Made by a program: the position numbers and the translations under genes
Notes under the pieces: generated by a model
The model's database searches: none
The model's input: only the letters and a program-made list of their open reading frames with translations
What the model was told of the DNA's origin: nothing
NCBI GenBank assembly: GCA_964548905.1
Contig: CAZJTL010000030.1
Span: 1-33,822 of the forward strand
Length of the DNA stretch: 33,822 bases
From: CAZJTL01 sp964548905
GTDB taxonomy: Bacteria > Cyanobacteriota > Cyanobacteriia > Cyanobacteriales > Xenococcaceae
Direction: 5' to 3'
Part shown: piece by piece, positions 21,513-30,150 of the stretch
How positions within the stretch are numbered: the first letter of the stretch is position 1
Layout: every line of letters starts with the position of its first letter

Positions 21513-23075
21513 GTGATTGAAGCAGAAGTCCATTCTTCGCTACGTGATTTTATTAGAGAACAACAGCGATCGAATTGGCCACATCATTTAACTATGGCAC
21601 GATTAGTTGCCAGGGCTTTAAGATTGGGGCGATCGGCGTTGATTCAAACTGGTAGTAGTTTCAAACAATACTGCTTGAGCTATCTTACGCCAATTTTACT
21701 GGGAGATTGGTCAGTTATTATCGTTACTCCTCATTCAGTGCAGAAATATTTGCTAGAGGTAGAAATTCCTCGCTTAAAAGCATGGTTAAAGAGCGATAAA
21801 CCGATTCAAACAGAAGAAGATTGGCACAGAGAAGGTGAAATTAAGGGTTTATTATTATTAAGCCCAGAAGTTTGGCTGAATGAGCGATTGTTCGATCGCC
21901 AAAACTTACCAAATAATTTACTGACTATCATCGATCGCGCTGATGATTTAGAAGAATGGACTAGAGAGAGATTAACCGTCAGCATAGAAAGTCAAGATTG
22001 GGACGAACAAATAGGTATTGCTCCCCAACAAACTGAAGCAATTCTGGCAGCAAAAACCAAGCTCACTCAATCGATTTGGCAACATCCTCCCAATCCCTAT
22101 CAATGCTATTTGCTAGAGCGATCGGAACGAGATTTATTAGAGCAATTGTTAGCAACTTTGGCAAGCGAAAATTTACTCACGGATAAGATGAGCAAGTTTT
22201 GGCATTTTCTCTCTGGAGAATTGAGAGACAAAAATCAGATACTTTGGGTGGCGATCGCCAGAGAATTAGGACAATTTACCTTAAAGATAGCTCCTATCTC
22301 GGTTGCGGAAATTCTTAGCCCCATTTGGCAACAACAACCAGTAGTATTAATTGGTAGTTTTCTCGATCGCGAAGCTAGCGCACCAATCTATCGCCAACAG
22401 CTTGGCATCGAAGAAATATTGTGTCTCAAATTTTCTCCCAACCGACAAACTGAATACATTCAATTATATTTACCCGATCGCTTTCCCCTGCCCAATACCC
22501 CTCAATTTCAAGGAGCATTAAGCCAACACATTCGCCTCTCAATCGAGTTGAGCAATCGCAGCAACAAATTTACTGTTGTCTTGGTAGGAGATGTTCCTCT
22601 CAAAGCACAATTGGGAGCAACCCTAGCAGCAGAATTCGGCTCGATCGTTCGAGTTGAAAACCTTGATGTTGCCGATAATGGAGTTTTAGTCAGTGGTTGG
22701 GAGTTTTGGCGTTTAAATCAAGATCGATTACCCAAACCTCACTTCTTAATTATTGCCACTTTACCTCTTCCTTCCTTAGAAAATCCCTTGGTAGCTGCTA
22801 GAGTTGCCTATTACAAACATCTACGTCAAGATTGGTTTCGTTTGTATCTTTTACCCACTGCGTTGAGAGAATTACAGCAAGCCGTACTACCTCTAAGAGA
22901 ATCACCAATTTTTTCCAAAAATAGCCCCGATCGGGATTTTGAGCAAAATCAAAGTCTTGTGGCACTCTTAGATAATCGGGTTAACCATCGCAGTTATGGC
23001 AATCTAGTTTTAACTGCACTAGAGCCTTACGCTCGTATCAATTACATCGATCCCAGTTGGTTTAACTTAGACTAG
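21513..23075 (+). CDS. DinG-like helicase homologue with degenerate ATPase motifs
   Basis: A 520-residue protein that lines up with cyanobacterial proteins labelled ATP-dependent helicase (DinG/XPD-like). The normal Walker A G-x-G-K-[S/T] is replaced by Q-T-G-S-S-F-K-Q (about 45-52), and the D-E-A-H box by D-R-A-D-D (141-145). The C-terminal region that should hold motif VI (Q-x-x-G-R-x-x-R) reads L-Q-Q-A-V-L-P-L-R. The protein therefore probably lacks ATPase activity although the frame is intact and long. It starts at GTG 21513. It may be a DNA-binding or regulatory pseudo-helicase. Family assignment is moderate. The degeneration is seen directly. Confidence 0.65.
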   Translation: MIEAEVHSSLRDFIREQQRSNWPHHLTMARLVARALRLGRSALIQTGSSFKQYCLSYLTPILLGDWSVIIVTPHSVQKYLLEVEIPRLKAWLKSDKPIQTEEDWHREGEIKGLLLLSPEVWLNERLFDRQNLPNNLLTIIDRADDLEEWTRERLTVSIESQDWDEQIGIAPQQTEAILAAKTKLTQSIWQHPPNPYQCYLLERSERDLLEQLLATLASENLLTDKMSKFWHFLSGELRDKNQILWVAIARELGQFTLKIAPISVAEILSPIWQQQPVVLIGSFLDREASAPIYRQQLGIEEILCLKFSPNRQTEYIQLYLPDRFPLPNTPQFQGALSQHIRLSIELSNRSNKFTVVLVGDVPLKAQLGATLAAEFGSIVRVENLDVADNGVLVSGWEFWRLNQDRLPKPHFLIIATLPLPSLENPLVAARVAYYKHLRQDWFRLYLLPTALRELQQAVLPLRESPIFSKNSPDRDFEQNQSLVALLDNRVNHRSYGNLVLTALEPYARINYIDPSWFNLD

Positions 23076-23205
23076 CTCTTAAATTTTCCTTGGCGATCGC
23101 TCAATTTTCTTCATTAAAATTAATAAAGCAAAAACTATTAAGAATAAACTTCTTCTCAAGCGTAGAAAACGCTATGATCGAGCCATAAATTTATCTTAAA
23201 AAATC

Positions 23206-23418
23206 ATGGGTGAAGCAAAACGTCGTAAAGAATTGCTCGGAGAAAAATACGGGCAAGAAGACACCATTCTTCCTTGGTTGCCCATTACTAAATCACAATC
23301 AGAACAATTTGTGAAATGGACTACTAAGGGTGCTTGGATTGGAATTGGTATCATGGTTACTCTATGGGTGACAGTCAGATTTATTGGACCAGCATTCGGT
23401 TGGTGGACAGTGTATTAA
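23206..23418 (+). CDS. DUF2839 family small membrane protein
   Basis: A 70-residue protein beginning M-G-E-A-K-R-R-K-E and ending with one transmembrane helix (about residues 42-64) flanked by Trp residues. The start GEAKRRKELLGEKYG and the W-L-P-I-T-K segment are the DUF2839 pattern, found almost only in cyanobacteria and some plastid lineages. The function is unknown. It lies 70 bases before the CPP1-like gene on the same strand, and the two may be co-transcribed. Confidence 0.88.
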   Translation: MGEAKRRKELLGEKYGQEDTILPWLPITKSQSEQFVKWTTKGAWIGIGIMVTLWVTVRFIGPAFGWWTVY

Positions 23419-23487
23419 AAATTTTTAAGCAAAACCCTCGTTTAAAATAATTCCATTTAGACAGTTACCAGGAGACTAGCAAAGGTT

Positions 23488-24111
23488 ATGAGCGAGCAAA
23501 ATCCCTATCAAAAACTTGGGGTAAATGAACAAGCTTCTTTTGAAGAAATTCAAGAAGCCAAGAAGCGTTTAACTCAACAATTTAGTAATGATGCTAAGGT
23601 AGTTGAGAGCATTGAAACTGCTTACGATGCGATTATTATGGATCGCCTGAAATTGCGCCAAGAGGGTAAAATTCCCGTACCAGAACGCATTCGTTTTCCC
23701 GAACGCACCCTGGAAACTCCACCAAGTTCCTTACCCAAGAATGTCAACAACACTCCTCCTTGGATCTCGCAATTTATTGATAGTCCTTCTAAAGCGGAAA
23801 TATTGTGGTCAACAGGAATTTATGCATCTTTAGCTGCTATTATTTTGTTAACACAGAGTAGTTTAGCCTCTGTGCTGATGGCTTTCGGTTTTTGTGCCAG
23901 TATTTATTTACTCAGCCGCAAAGAAGGACGATTTGGTCGTGCTTTGCTAATCTCTGCGATCGCCCTTATTGCTGGAGTTGCTCTTGGCAGTGTGCTCTCA
24001 GGTTGGCTACCCTTAAGAGACGGTATCGCTTCTTTGAGGATTAGTGACGAACAAATTGAATCGACGATCGCACTGTTCTTGTTCTGGATTACTAGCAGTT
24101 TCCTCCGCTAA
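23488..24111 (+). CDS. CPP1/Cdf1-like J-domain-related membrane protein
   Basis: A 207-residue protein. Residues 1-55 form a J-like domain (N-P-Y-Q-K-L-G-V-N-E-Q-A-S-F-E-E-I), but without the H-P-D tripeptide that activates Hsp70. The C-terminal half has about three or four transmembrane helices (about 110-207). This is the pattern of CPP1, the plant chaperone-like protein of protochlorophyllide oxidoreductase, and its cyanobacterial relatives. A role in stabilising POR or a thylakoid-membrane protein is inferred from that family. It overlaps the convergent HAD gene by four bases. Confidence 0.88.
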   Translation: MSEQNPYQKLGVNEQASFEEIQEAKKRLTQQFSNDAKVVESIETAYDAIIMDRLKLRQEGKIPVPERIRFPERTLETPPSSLPKNVNNTPPWISQFIDSPSKAEILWSTGIYASLAAIILLTQSSLASVLMAFGFCASIYLLSRKEGRFGRALLISAIALIAGVALGSVLSGWLPLRDGIASLRISDEQIESTIALFLFWITSSFLR

Positions 24112-24806
24112 CAAGCAATTCTGGAAACCGAAGCGAGAAACAGATCTACTGCCCCAGAGAAATTATCGACAATCCAATTGGGTTCATAACTTTCCAACTG
24201 GGAGCGATCGCGAATGCCTGAAAGAACACCAACTACTTGTAAATGATGAGTTTTAGCCGCAGCTATATCCGCCTCTGTGTCTCCTACCATCCAAGTAACA
24301 GAGGCGGAAGGTAATTCGTGAAGTGCTTTTGCCATCAGTAAAGGTTTATCTTTAACGTCCGTAGTCTTAATATAATCGTTGTCCAAACAATAGCGGCGAT
24401 CACGTGGAAAAAAACGACCGAGATCGTAGCGTTCAAATGCTTCGTCTAATTCTCGTACTCGACGCATAGTCATTACCACTAAATCGACTTCTAATTGTTG
24501 TAGTTTTTCTAAATTTTCGATCGCGTTAGGCAGAAGGCGATCGAGTCCCATATATTCCATTTGGTGAACAGTTTGACGGCGCATTTGAGCAAATTGCTCA
24601 GCTTGTAGTCTGTTTAACCCTGAAAGGATACCAATTTTTGTTTCTGGGACTTTGGCTCTTTTCAGTTGCCAAAATTCTGATTTCGACATTTGTTTGACTG
24701 GTTGGTCGGCATCTTTAATTTTTTCCAGGCACAATTGGTAAACGTGATAGTAGCGATCGGAAACATCCATAATTGGGCCGTCAAAATCAGTAATTAGTCT
24801 GAGCAT
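24108..24806 (-). CDS. HAD-family hydrolase
   Basis: A 232-residue phosphatase-like protein with the HAD motifs in order: D-F-D-G-P-I-M-D (7-14, both catalytic Asp present), V-V-M-T-M-R (motif II Thr), the motif III Lys in D-K-P-L-L-M-A-K and M-V-G-D-T-E-A-D (motif IV). The alpha-helical cap lies between motifs I and II. The substrate is not identifiable. Phosphoglycolate phosphatase-like proteins are the nearest group. It is convergent to the CPP1-like gene, overlapping by four bases, and divergent from the GNAT gene. Confidence 0.85.
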   Translation of the reverse strand: MLRLITDFDGPIMDVSDRYYHVYQLCLEKIKDADQPVKQMSKSEFWQLKRAKVPETKIGILSGLNRLQAEQFAQMRRQTVHQMEYMGLDRLLPNAIENLEKLQQLEVDLVVMTMRRVRELDEAFERYDLGRFFPRDRRYCLDNDYIKTTDVKDKPLLMAKALHELPSASVTWMVGDTEADIAAAKTHHLQVVGVLSGIRDRSQLESYEPNWIVDNFSGAVDLFLASVSRIAC

Positions 24807-24863
24807 TCTGTTAAAGTAAATTGTTAAGTTTTATATACAAAGTTACCTTAAGCTGGAATAAGA

Positions 24864-25583
24864 TTGCAATCTTTCTATAGAAGAGAAAAATTTAAGCTAA
24901 TTAAGTTATTAATTAAAATAGGAAAAGCGAACTTTATTGCTATTAGTTCTTTGATACCAAATAACTTATCGTTCGATCGCGATCGTCAAAATAACCCCGA
25001 GCTATTTATTCGTCATGCTTATCTCAAAGATATTTATGACTTGGCTGATGTAATTACCCAAAGCTTTTACTCATATCAAGGGTTATTATGTTGGCTGTAC
25101 CCCCTATTTAGATTGGGAGTATGCGAAGACTTAAGAATTCGTTTGAATTCATATTCGGCTGATTATTCTTGTTTAGTAGCCACTAAAACTACAGGCGATC
25201 TCAGTAGTGAAGTAGTTGGTACGGTTGAAGTGGCAATGCGTTCTCATTCATTTTGGTCTAATAGCGGCGATCGCTATCCCTACATTTGCAATCTAGCAGT
25301 TAAACATTCTTGCCGCAGACAGGGAATTGCCCGCCAACTTTTGCAAAAATGCGAACAAATTGCCTCTGAGTGGGGGTTTTCTGAAATCTGCCTGCATGTA
25401 CTAGAAGATAATCACCAAGCCAAAAAATTGTACTTTACCAGTGGATATCAACTAAAGCAAATTGAATATAGCTTTAGTGACTACTTAATTCAACGTCCCA
25501 GACGTTTACTGTTGAGCAAGCAATTAAATTCGGGTAATGGGTTGCCAAATTCCCAATTGGTAAAGCATAGTAAATATTGCTAA
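24864..25583 (+). CDS. GNAT-family N-acetyltransferase
   Basis: A 239-residue protein with a GNAT core at about residues 48-205. The acetyl-CoA loop appears as R-R-Q-G-I-A-R-Q-L-L after the strand Y-I-C-N-L-A-V, and L-H-V-L-E-D-N-H-Q-A-K-K-L-Y-F is the usual late motif. The frame opens with TTG at 24864 and has no ATG before the core, so the start is uncertain. A TTG further in (before I-P-N-N-L-S) is an alternative. Related cyanobacterial and plastid GNATs act on protein N-termini or lysines. The substrate here is unknown. Confidence 0.82.
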   Translation: MQSFYRREKFKLIKLLIKIGKANFIAISSLIPNNLSFDRDRQNNPELFIRHAYLKDIYDLADVITQSFYSYQGLLCWLYPLFRLGVCEDLRIRLNSYSADYSCLVATKTTGDLSSEVVGTVEVAMRSHSFWSNSGDRYPYICNLAVKHSCRRQGIARQLLQKCEQIASEWGFSEICLHVLEDNHQAKKLYFTSGYQLKQIEYSFSDYLIQRPRRLLLSKQLNSGNGLPNSQLVKHSKYC

Positions 25584-25689
25584 AATTCTCGTACACAATC
25601 CCTAAGAAAGCTCGTGTTTAGGTTATCAATATTTGACAGATTTATTTATTCATTTAGATTTTGGCTACATTTTGGCTAATGCTTAAACA

Positions 25690-26145
25690 GTGAACAGCGA
25701 AGATCGGAAAGTCAATTTGCAAGCTGATAAAATACTCGCCCTATTGCGAGATAAAGTAACGTTGGTAGTTAATCCACGTCGTAAAAATGGTTTAATTATC
25801 TGTAAACAGTACCATGCTGAATTTGCTGGTCCTGGTGCAGTGGTAGGAGGACTCTTTGATGCAGATGCAGTCAAGGTTATCTCTGTTGGCAATCTCTCTC
25901 TAATTCATCCTCAAACCTCTGAGGAAAAGAGACAGGCATATAAAATGAGAAGGCAATGGGTACGGCTAACCAAACAAATCACAGACAATCCTGTGGCGAT
26001 CGAACGAGCGCAGGTAATTCTAAATCAATTTGAACATTGGTTTGACGAAGAGACAGCAGCCAAACTTCCTAACGAAGCATTTGCTCTCATGGTTGGTGTT
26101 TTACCAACAACGATCGCTAAGGTGAGAAATAGCGATCGAGTGTGA
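25690..26145 (+). CDS. Conserved hypothetical protein
   Basis: A 151-residue soluble protein starting at GTG 25690. The first half is strand-rich (K-V-T-L-V-V-N-P-R-R-K-N-G-L-I-I, then A-E-F-A-G-P-G-A-V-V-G-G-L-F-D). The second half is helical with Arg/Gln (R-R-Q-W-V-R-L-T-K-Q-I). It looks like a regular cyanobacterial core protein, but I cannot name a family. No membrane segment or catalytic motif is evident. A GGGATTA tandem repeat lies directly after its stop. Confidence 0.6.
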   Translation: MNSEDRKVNLQADKILALLRDKVTLVVNPRRKNGLIICKQYHAEFAGPGAVVGGLFDADAVKVISVGNLSLIHPQTSEEKRQAYKMRRQWVRLTKQITDNPVAIERAQVILNQFEHWFDEETAAKLPNEAFALMVGVLPTTIAKVRNSDRV

Positions 26146-26146
26146 A

Positions 26147-26229
26147 GGGGATAGGGATTAGGGATTAGGGATTAGGGGCTAGAAAGCAGAGGAGGACAAG
26201 GAAGTAAGAAAGCCTATTGCCTATTGCCT
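26147..26229. repeat. GGGATTA and CCTATTG tandem repeats
   Basis: GGGATTA repeats (26147-26181) follow the gene at 25690. CCTATTG repeats (26213-26229) overlap the stop codon of the minus-strand HEAT protein and encode its last four residues (G-N-R-Q). Confidence 0.75.
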
Positions 26230-26903
26230 TCTTCTCCCTTTTCCTGCAAACGTTGCAGAGATAGAGCAGCAGCCTGACTCACTTGAGACTGACTATCTTT
26301 GGCTAGGAATTTTAAGGCGGAAATACTTTTAGGGGAGACAAGATTGCCTAGTGCTTGTGCCAATTTCTGTCTAACTAGCCAATCTTCTGAGGAAACAAAA
26401 CGCAACATTGCTTCGATCGCTTCGGTAGCTTTAATTTCTCCTAAAGCAGCGATCGCGGCTTGTTGTATAACTATTTCATCGCTTTCTAAAGCTTCTATCA
26501 GTAAATCCTTAGCTCTAGGATCTTTAAGATTACCTAGAGACACCGCAGCACTAAAGCGAACCAACCAATTAGTATCTTCATAAAAAGCACGCACCAAATA
26601 TTCAAAAGCTCTCCCATCTTCTAAATATCCTAATGCGCCAGCCGCATCAGCACGAATTCCATAATCGGGATCGGTTTCGAGTAATTCTGTCAGCAAAGGA
26701 AAACATTCATCTGTAGGTTTGACACCCAAGGCAAAAATTGCCATCGAACGTACTGGCAAAATTTCATCGTAGAGAACCTTTTTGATCAAAGGAACAGCCT
26801 CTTCTGCTGGTACTTCCCGTAAAGATACCAATGCCAATAAGCGATCGCGAGAGTTAGAACTTTGCAATTGGGCGGAGATTTGCTCTAAACTTAGCTGGCT
26901 CAT
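26214..26903 (-). CDS. HEAT-repeat protein (NblB/CpcE-related group)
   Basis: A 229-residue all-helical protein of about six HEAT repeats, with the repeating pattern V-R-x-x-A-x-x-A-L-G and D-P-x-A. Closest in character to cyanobacterial HEAT proteins such as NblB and the CpcE/PecE lyase subunits, which act on phycobilisomes. The length suits NblB (about 220 residues). Because HEAT repeats evolve quickly and are promiscuous, I give only the group. The C-terminal residues G-N-R-Q are encoded by a heptanucleotide repeat that has replaced the original 3' end. Confidence 0.75.
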   Translation of the reverse strand: MSQLSLEQISAQLQSSNSRDRLLALVSLREVPAEEAVPLIKKVLYDEILPVRSMAIFALGVKPTDECFPLLTELLETDPDYGIRADAAGALGYLEDGRAFEYLVRAFYEDTNWLVRFSAAVSLGNLKDPRAKDLLIEALESDEIVIQQAAIAALGEIKATEAIEAMLRFVSSEDWLVRQKLAQALGNLVSPKSISALKFLAKDSQSQVSQAAALSLQRLQEKGEEGNRQ

Positions 26904-27036
26904 AATTTCCTCAATATTTCTTCATATTATTTTAGCTCTATTAAAGAAATTGGATCGCTAAGAAAATCAAATTCTAATCTCTAACTCCTAGCCTCTAATA
27001 TTCTGTCAGCTTTAAATTGAGAAATTGGACTTGCTC

Positions 27037-27062
27037 GTAGTGAATCCTTAAGGATTCACTAC
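27037..27062. repeat. 26-bp perfect palindrome
   Basis: GTAGTGAATCCTT is followed directly by its exact complement AAGGATTCACTAC, with no loop. It is located 36 bases past the pyrG stop. It may end the pyrG transcript, but no T-run accompanies it. Palindromes of this sequence type are dispersed in cyanobacteria. Confidence 0.65.
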
Positions 27063-27097
27063 AAACTGATCGAATCAATTTTGACAGACTACTAATC

Positions 27098-28753
27098 CTA
27101 AATTTCCGCAAGCAGTCTAGTTGTCGCCTCAGTACTATTTGTCTCAACATCAACCGATCGCTTTTGGGAAGCTGCTTTAACAAATCCTAAAAATAAAGGA
27201 TGGGAACTACTGGGACGAGAACGAAATTCGGGGTGAAACTGACTGGCAATAAAGAAAGGATGATTGGGTAATTCAATAATTTCTACCAAACGTCCGTCAG
27301 GAGATGTACCACTTACTTCGTAACCTGTTTCTAAGAATAAATTACGGTAAGCATTATTAAACTCGTAACGATGGCGATGGCGTTCGTAAATTACTTCTTG
27401 TTGGTAGAGAGAGTAAGCTAGGGTATCTGGTTTTAAGCGACAGGGATATAAACCCAGACGCATTGTACCACCTAAATCAACAACATCCTGTTGTTCGGGT
27501 AAAAGACTGATGATTGGGTTAGGAGTTTCTGGCTCGAATTCAGAACTGTTAGCCCCCTCTAGTTTAGCAACGTTTCGTCCCCATTCAATCACCGAACATT
27601 GCATTCCCAAGCACAAACCAAGGAAAGGAATTTGATGTTGACGGGCATATTCGATCGCGGCGACTTTACCATCTACACCACGCAAACCGAACCCACCAGG
27701 AACGATAATACCACTTACATCTTGTAAATATCTCGTCACTCCATTATCTTCAATATCTTCTGCACTAATCCAACGCAGATTTACTTCACAGCCTAAAGTG
27801 ATCGCCGCATGTCCCAAAGCTTCGACTACAGATAAGTAAGCATCGCTCAGTTGAACGTATTTACCAACGATCGCTACTTCGATCTGAGTCCTTGGCGATT
27901 GCATTCTCTCTACTAGAGTTTGCCATTGAGAAAGATCTGGTTGTCGCTGTTCTAATTGTAATAATTCTAGAGTTTGTTGTGCTAAGCCCTCTTTTTCTAA
28001 ATTTAAGGGTACTTCATAAATACTGCTAGCATCTTGAGAGGTAATTACAGATTCGACGGGAACGTCGCAAAATTCGGAGAGTTTTTCTTTCAAACCTTCT
28101 TTGATCGGGCGATCGCTTCTACAAACTAGTACGTCTGGTTGAATCCCGATCGAACGCAATTCTTTGACAGAATGTTGGGTGGGTTTGGTTTTCATCTCTC
28201 CTGCTGCTGGAATCCAGGGAAGCAGAGTGACGTGCATGTAAACAACGTTATTGCGTCCGACATCTTTACGAAACTGACGAATCGCCTCTAAAAATGGTAG
28301 AGATTCAATATCTCCCACTGTACCGCCAATTTCTGTAATCACGACATCAGGATTGGTGTTTTTGGCGACTCGATGAATCCTTTCTTTGATTTCATTGGTA
28401 ATATGAGGAATAACTTGAACGGTTCCGCCTTGGTAGTCTCCTCTTCGTTCTTTATTGATTACCGCCTGATAAATCGAACCAGTGGTGACACTGTTAAGGC
28501 GAGACATAGAGGTGTCGGTAAAACGTTCGTAGTGTCCTAAGTCTAAATCTGTTTCCGCACCATCATCGGTGACAAAAACTTCTCCATGTTGAAAGGGACT
28601 CATTGTCCCTGGATCGACGTTAATATAGGGGTCTAATTTTAAGATCGAAACAGAATAATCGCGAGATTTTAATAATCTGCCCAAACTAGCAGCAACAATT
28701 CCTTTGCCAATACTGGAAACGACACCGCCAGTGACAAATACAAATTTAGTCAT
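27098..28753 (-). CDS. pyrG: CTP synthase
   Basis: A 551-residue enzyme making CTP from UTP, ATP and glutamine. The synthetase half begins K-F-V-F-V-T-G-G-V-V-S-S-I-G-K-G and carries D-P-Y-I-N-V-D-P-G-T-M-S-P and E-I-G-G-T-V-G-D-I-E. The class I glutaminase half has the nucleophile Cys381 in G-L-C-L-G and the F-H-P-E-F His/Glu pair near the C-terminus. Length and motifs are fully normal. It is monocistronic as far as the window shows. Confidence 0.98.
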   Translation of the reverse strand: MTKFVFVTGGVVSSIGKGIVAASLGRLLKSRDYSVSILKLDPYINVDPGTMSPFQHGEVFVTDDGAETDLDLGHYERFTDTSMSRLNSVTTGSIYQAVINKERRGDYQGGTVQVIPHITNEIKERIHRVAKNTNPDVVITEIGGTVGDIESLPFLEAIRQFRKDVGRNNVVYMHVTLLPWIPAAGEMKTKPTQHSVKELRSIGIQPDVLVCRSDRPIKEGLKEKLSEFCDVPVESVITSQDASSIYEVPLNLEKEGLAQQTLELLQLEQRQPDLSQWQTLVERMQSPRTQIEVAIVGKYVQLSDAYLSVVEALGHAAITLGCEVNLRWISAEDIEDNGVTRYLQDVSGIIVPGGFGLRGVDGKVAAIEYARQHQIPFLGLCLGMQCSVIEWGRNVAKLEGANSSEFEPETPNPIISLLPEQQDVVDLGGTMRLGLYPCRLKPDTLAYSLYQQEVIYERHRHRYEFNNAYRNLFLETGYEVSGTSPDGRLVEIIELPNHPFFIASQFHPEFRSRPSSSHPLFLGFVKAASQKRSVDVETNSTEATTRLLAEI

Positions 28754-28900
28754 ATTGTTTTATCAAAAAGCAAAATTATAGATACCCCCGTTTATTCTGC
28801 CACAAGACATTTTCAATTCAGCATTAAAACTTTTGAAAATTGCCCTCTGGAAAAATATTGAGAGTATCTAAAACTAGTCAGCGAGAAGTATAAAAGTTAT

Positions 28901-28941
28901 TTGAGTGTTTAGTTGAGTGTTTATTTGAGTGTTTAGTTGAG
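28901..28941. repeat. 12-bp tandem repeat over the mtnB stop
   Basis: TTGAGTGTTTAG occurs three times (one copy ends AT) plus five bases. The mtnB stop codon (28933-28935, minus strand) lies inside the third copy, so the repeat starts within the gene. Confidence 0.8.
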
Positions 28942-29580
28942 GATTAATTGATTCCAAATACCCGATTGACGCGCAGCCACCAAATAGCGAAAGATATATT
29001 CTACTATCTCTACCATATTTTGTGCTGCCATGGGCGAAGTTGCCCAAACTGTAACGCCATGATTGCGAATTAGTAGGGCGGGAATGTCTGGTGGATTGTC
29101 TGTGAAGCGATCGCTTATTTCTTCAGCAATACGGGGTACTTCTAGATAGTTTTCAAAGATGGGCATAGTCACTTTAGGTTGTTCTTGCCAAACTCCCATT
29201 CCTTTGAGCATTTCTAGAGGAGGTAAGGTTAAGATATCACCTTCGCTAAAATTAGAAACTAAATTAGCTTGTACCGAATGGACATGATAGCAAGCTTGTG
29301 CTTTTGGAAACAGACTATAAATTACCTGATGAATGCTGGTTTCTGCTGATGGTTTGTTACTAGGATGACCAACTTCTAAGACTTTTCCTTCTAAATTGAG
29401 ACGAACAAAATCTTCTTCGGCGAGTAATCCTTTATTTTTGCCGCTAGCAGAGATCCAAAAGCTATTATCTGAGTTGCGAACAGAAAGATTACCAGCAGTC
29501 CCTACCATCCAACCAAGTTGATAGAATTGACGGGCGGCATTAACTAGTGTGAAACGTAAATCGAGGTCGATGTTATTCAT
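28933..29580 (-). CDS. mtnB: Methylthioribulose-1-phosphate dehydratase
   Basis: A 215-residue class II aldolase-fold enzyme that dehydrates 5-methylthioribulose-1-phosphate in methionine salvage. G-T-A-G-N-L-S-V-R near residue 27 is the phosphate loop. Zn ligands H99 and H101 lie in C-Y-H-V-H-S and a third His is in R-N-H-G-V-T-V-W. The acid/base Glu is in the P-P-L-E-M-L-K-G-M-G region typical of MtnB. Fuculose aldolase is the alternative, but the L-E-M-L-K-G-M segment and the MtnX gene 570 bases away favour MtnB. Confidence 0.93.
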   Translation of the reverse strand: MNNIDLDLRFTLVNAARQFYQLGWMVGTAGNLSVRNSDNSFWISASGKNKGLLAEEDFVRLNLEGKVLEVGHPSNKPSAETSIHQVIYSLFPKAQACYHVHSVQANLVSNFSEGDILTLPPLEMLKGMGVWQEQPKVTMPIFENYLEVPRIAEEISDRFTDNPPDIPALLIRNHGVTVWATSPMAAQNMVEIVEYIFRYLVAARQSGIWNQLILN

Positions 29581-30150
29581 GGTTGTTGATGAGAATTTAA
29601 GTTTACTTTTGCATGTTGATAATTTAAGTTAAGAGCGATCGAAAAATTTAAGGATCGAAGCGATCGATATTATCGTTGTTTATGTATTAACCTATTTGTT
29701 TAGGGATTTTCTATCAGTTGGAATCGCTTTTACTAAGGTATTTTGACTTAACTTGGATGAGAATTAATTTTAATAGTTTTATTATGATTACGTTGTCTGG
29801 CAATCATAAATCATTTGTGAGCATGTTCTTATAGATTATTTCTTGTCGATCGCCGATCGCTAAGAGCTTTGTTCTCCTAATAATTGTCAAGATTCTCTGA
29901 TTTTTACTCGATCGAGTGTTTCGATCGCAGTAGCTAGTTTTTTAACTTGATCGAACCATAGTCAAGCTTCCATCTAATAATTTAATGACGAGTTAGGAAC
30001 TCAAATTCCACTATTTGCTATTTTATTACTAGATTTTTAGATTTGGTAGCAAATTACTCATTTTTATTTTCAGCCGTCAGTTAGAAGCTATCAGTTATCA
30101 GCTATCAGCTTTTGTGCTGAAATGCTGAAGTGCTGAAATGCTGAAATGCA
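29581..30150. other. Long intergenic region between mtnX and mtnB
   Basis: 570 bases between two genes of the same pathway on the same strand. I find no protein-like frame. It has several HIP1-related GATCG sites and ends in tandem repeats. It could contain the mtnB promoter or an unrecognised RNA. Confidence 0.6.
30080..30149. repeat. Short tandem repeats, including four 8-bp units
   Basis: About 30087-30110 contains AGCTATCAGTTATCAGCTATCA-type repetition. Then 30116-30147 is GCTGAAAT repeated four times (the second copy is GCTGAAGT). The tract ends two bases before the mtnX stop codon. Confidence 0.75.
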
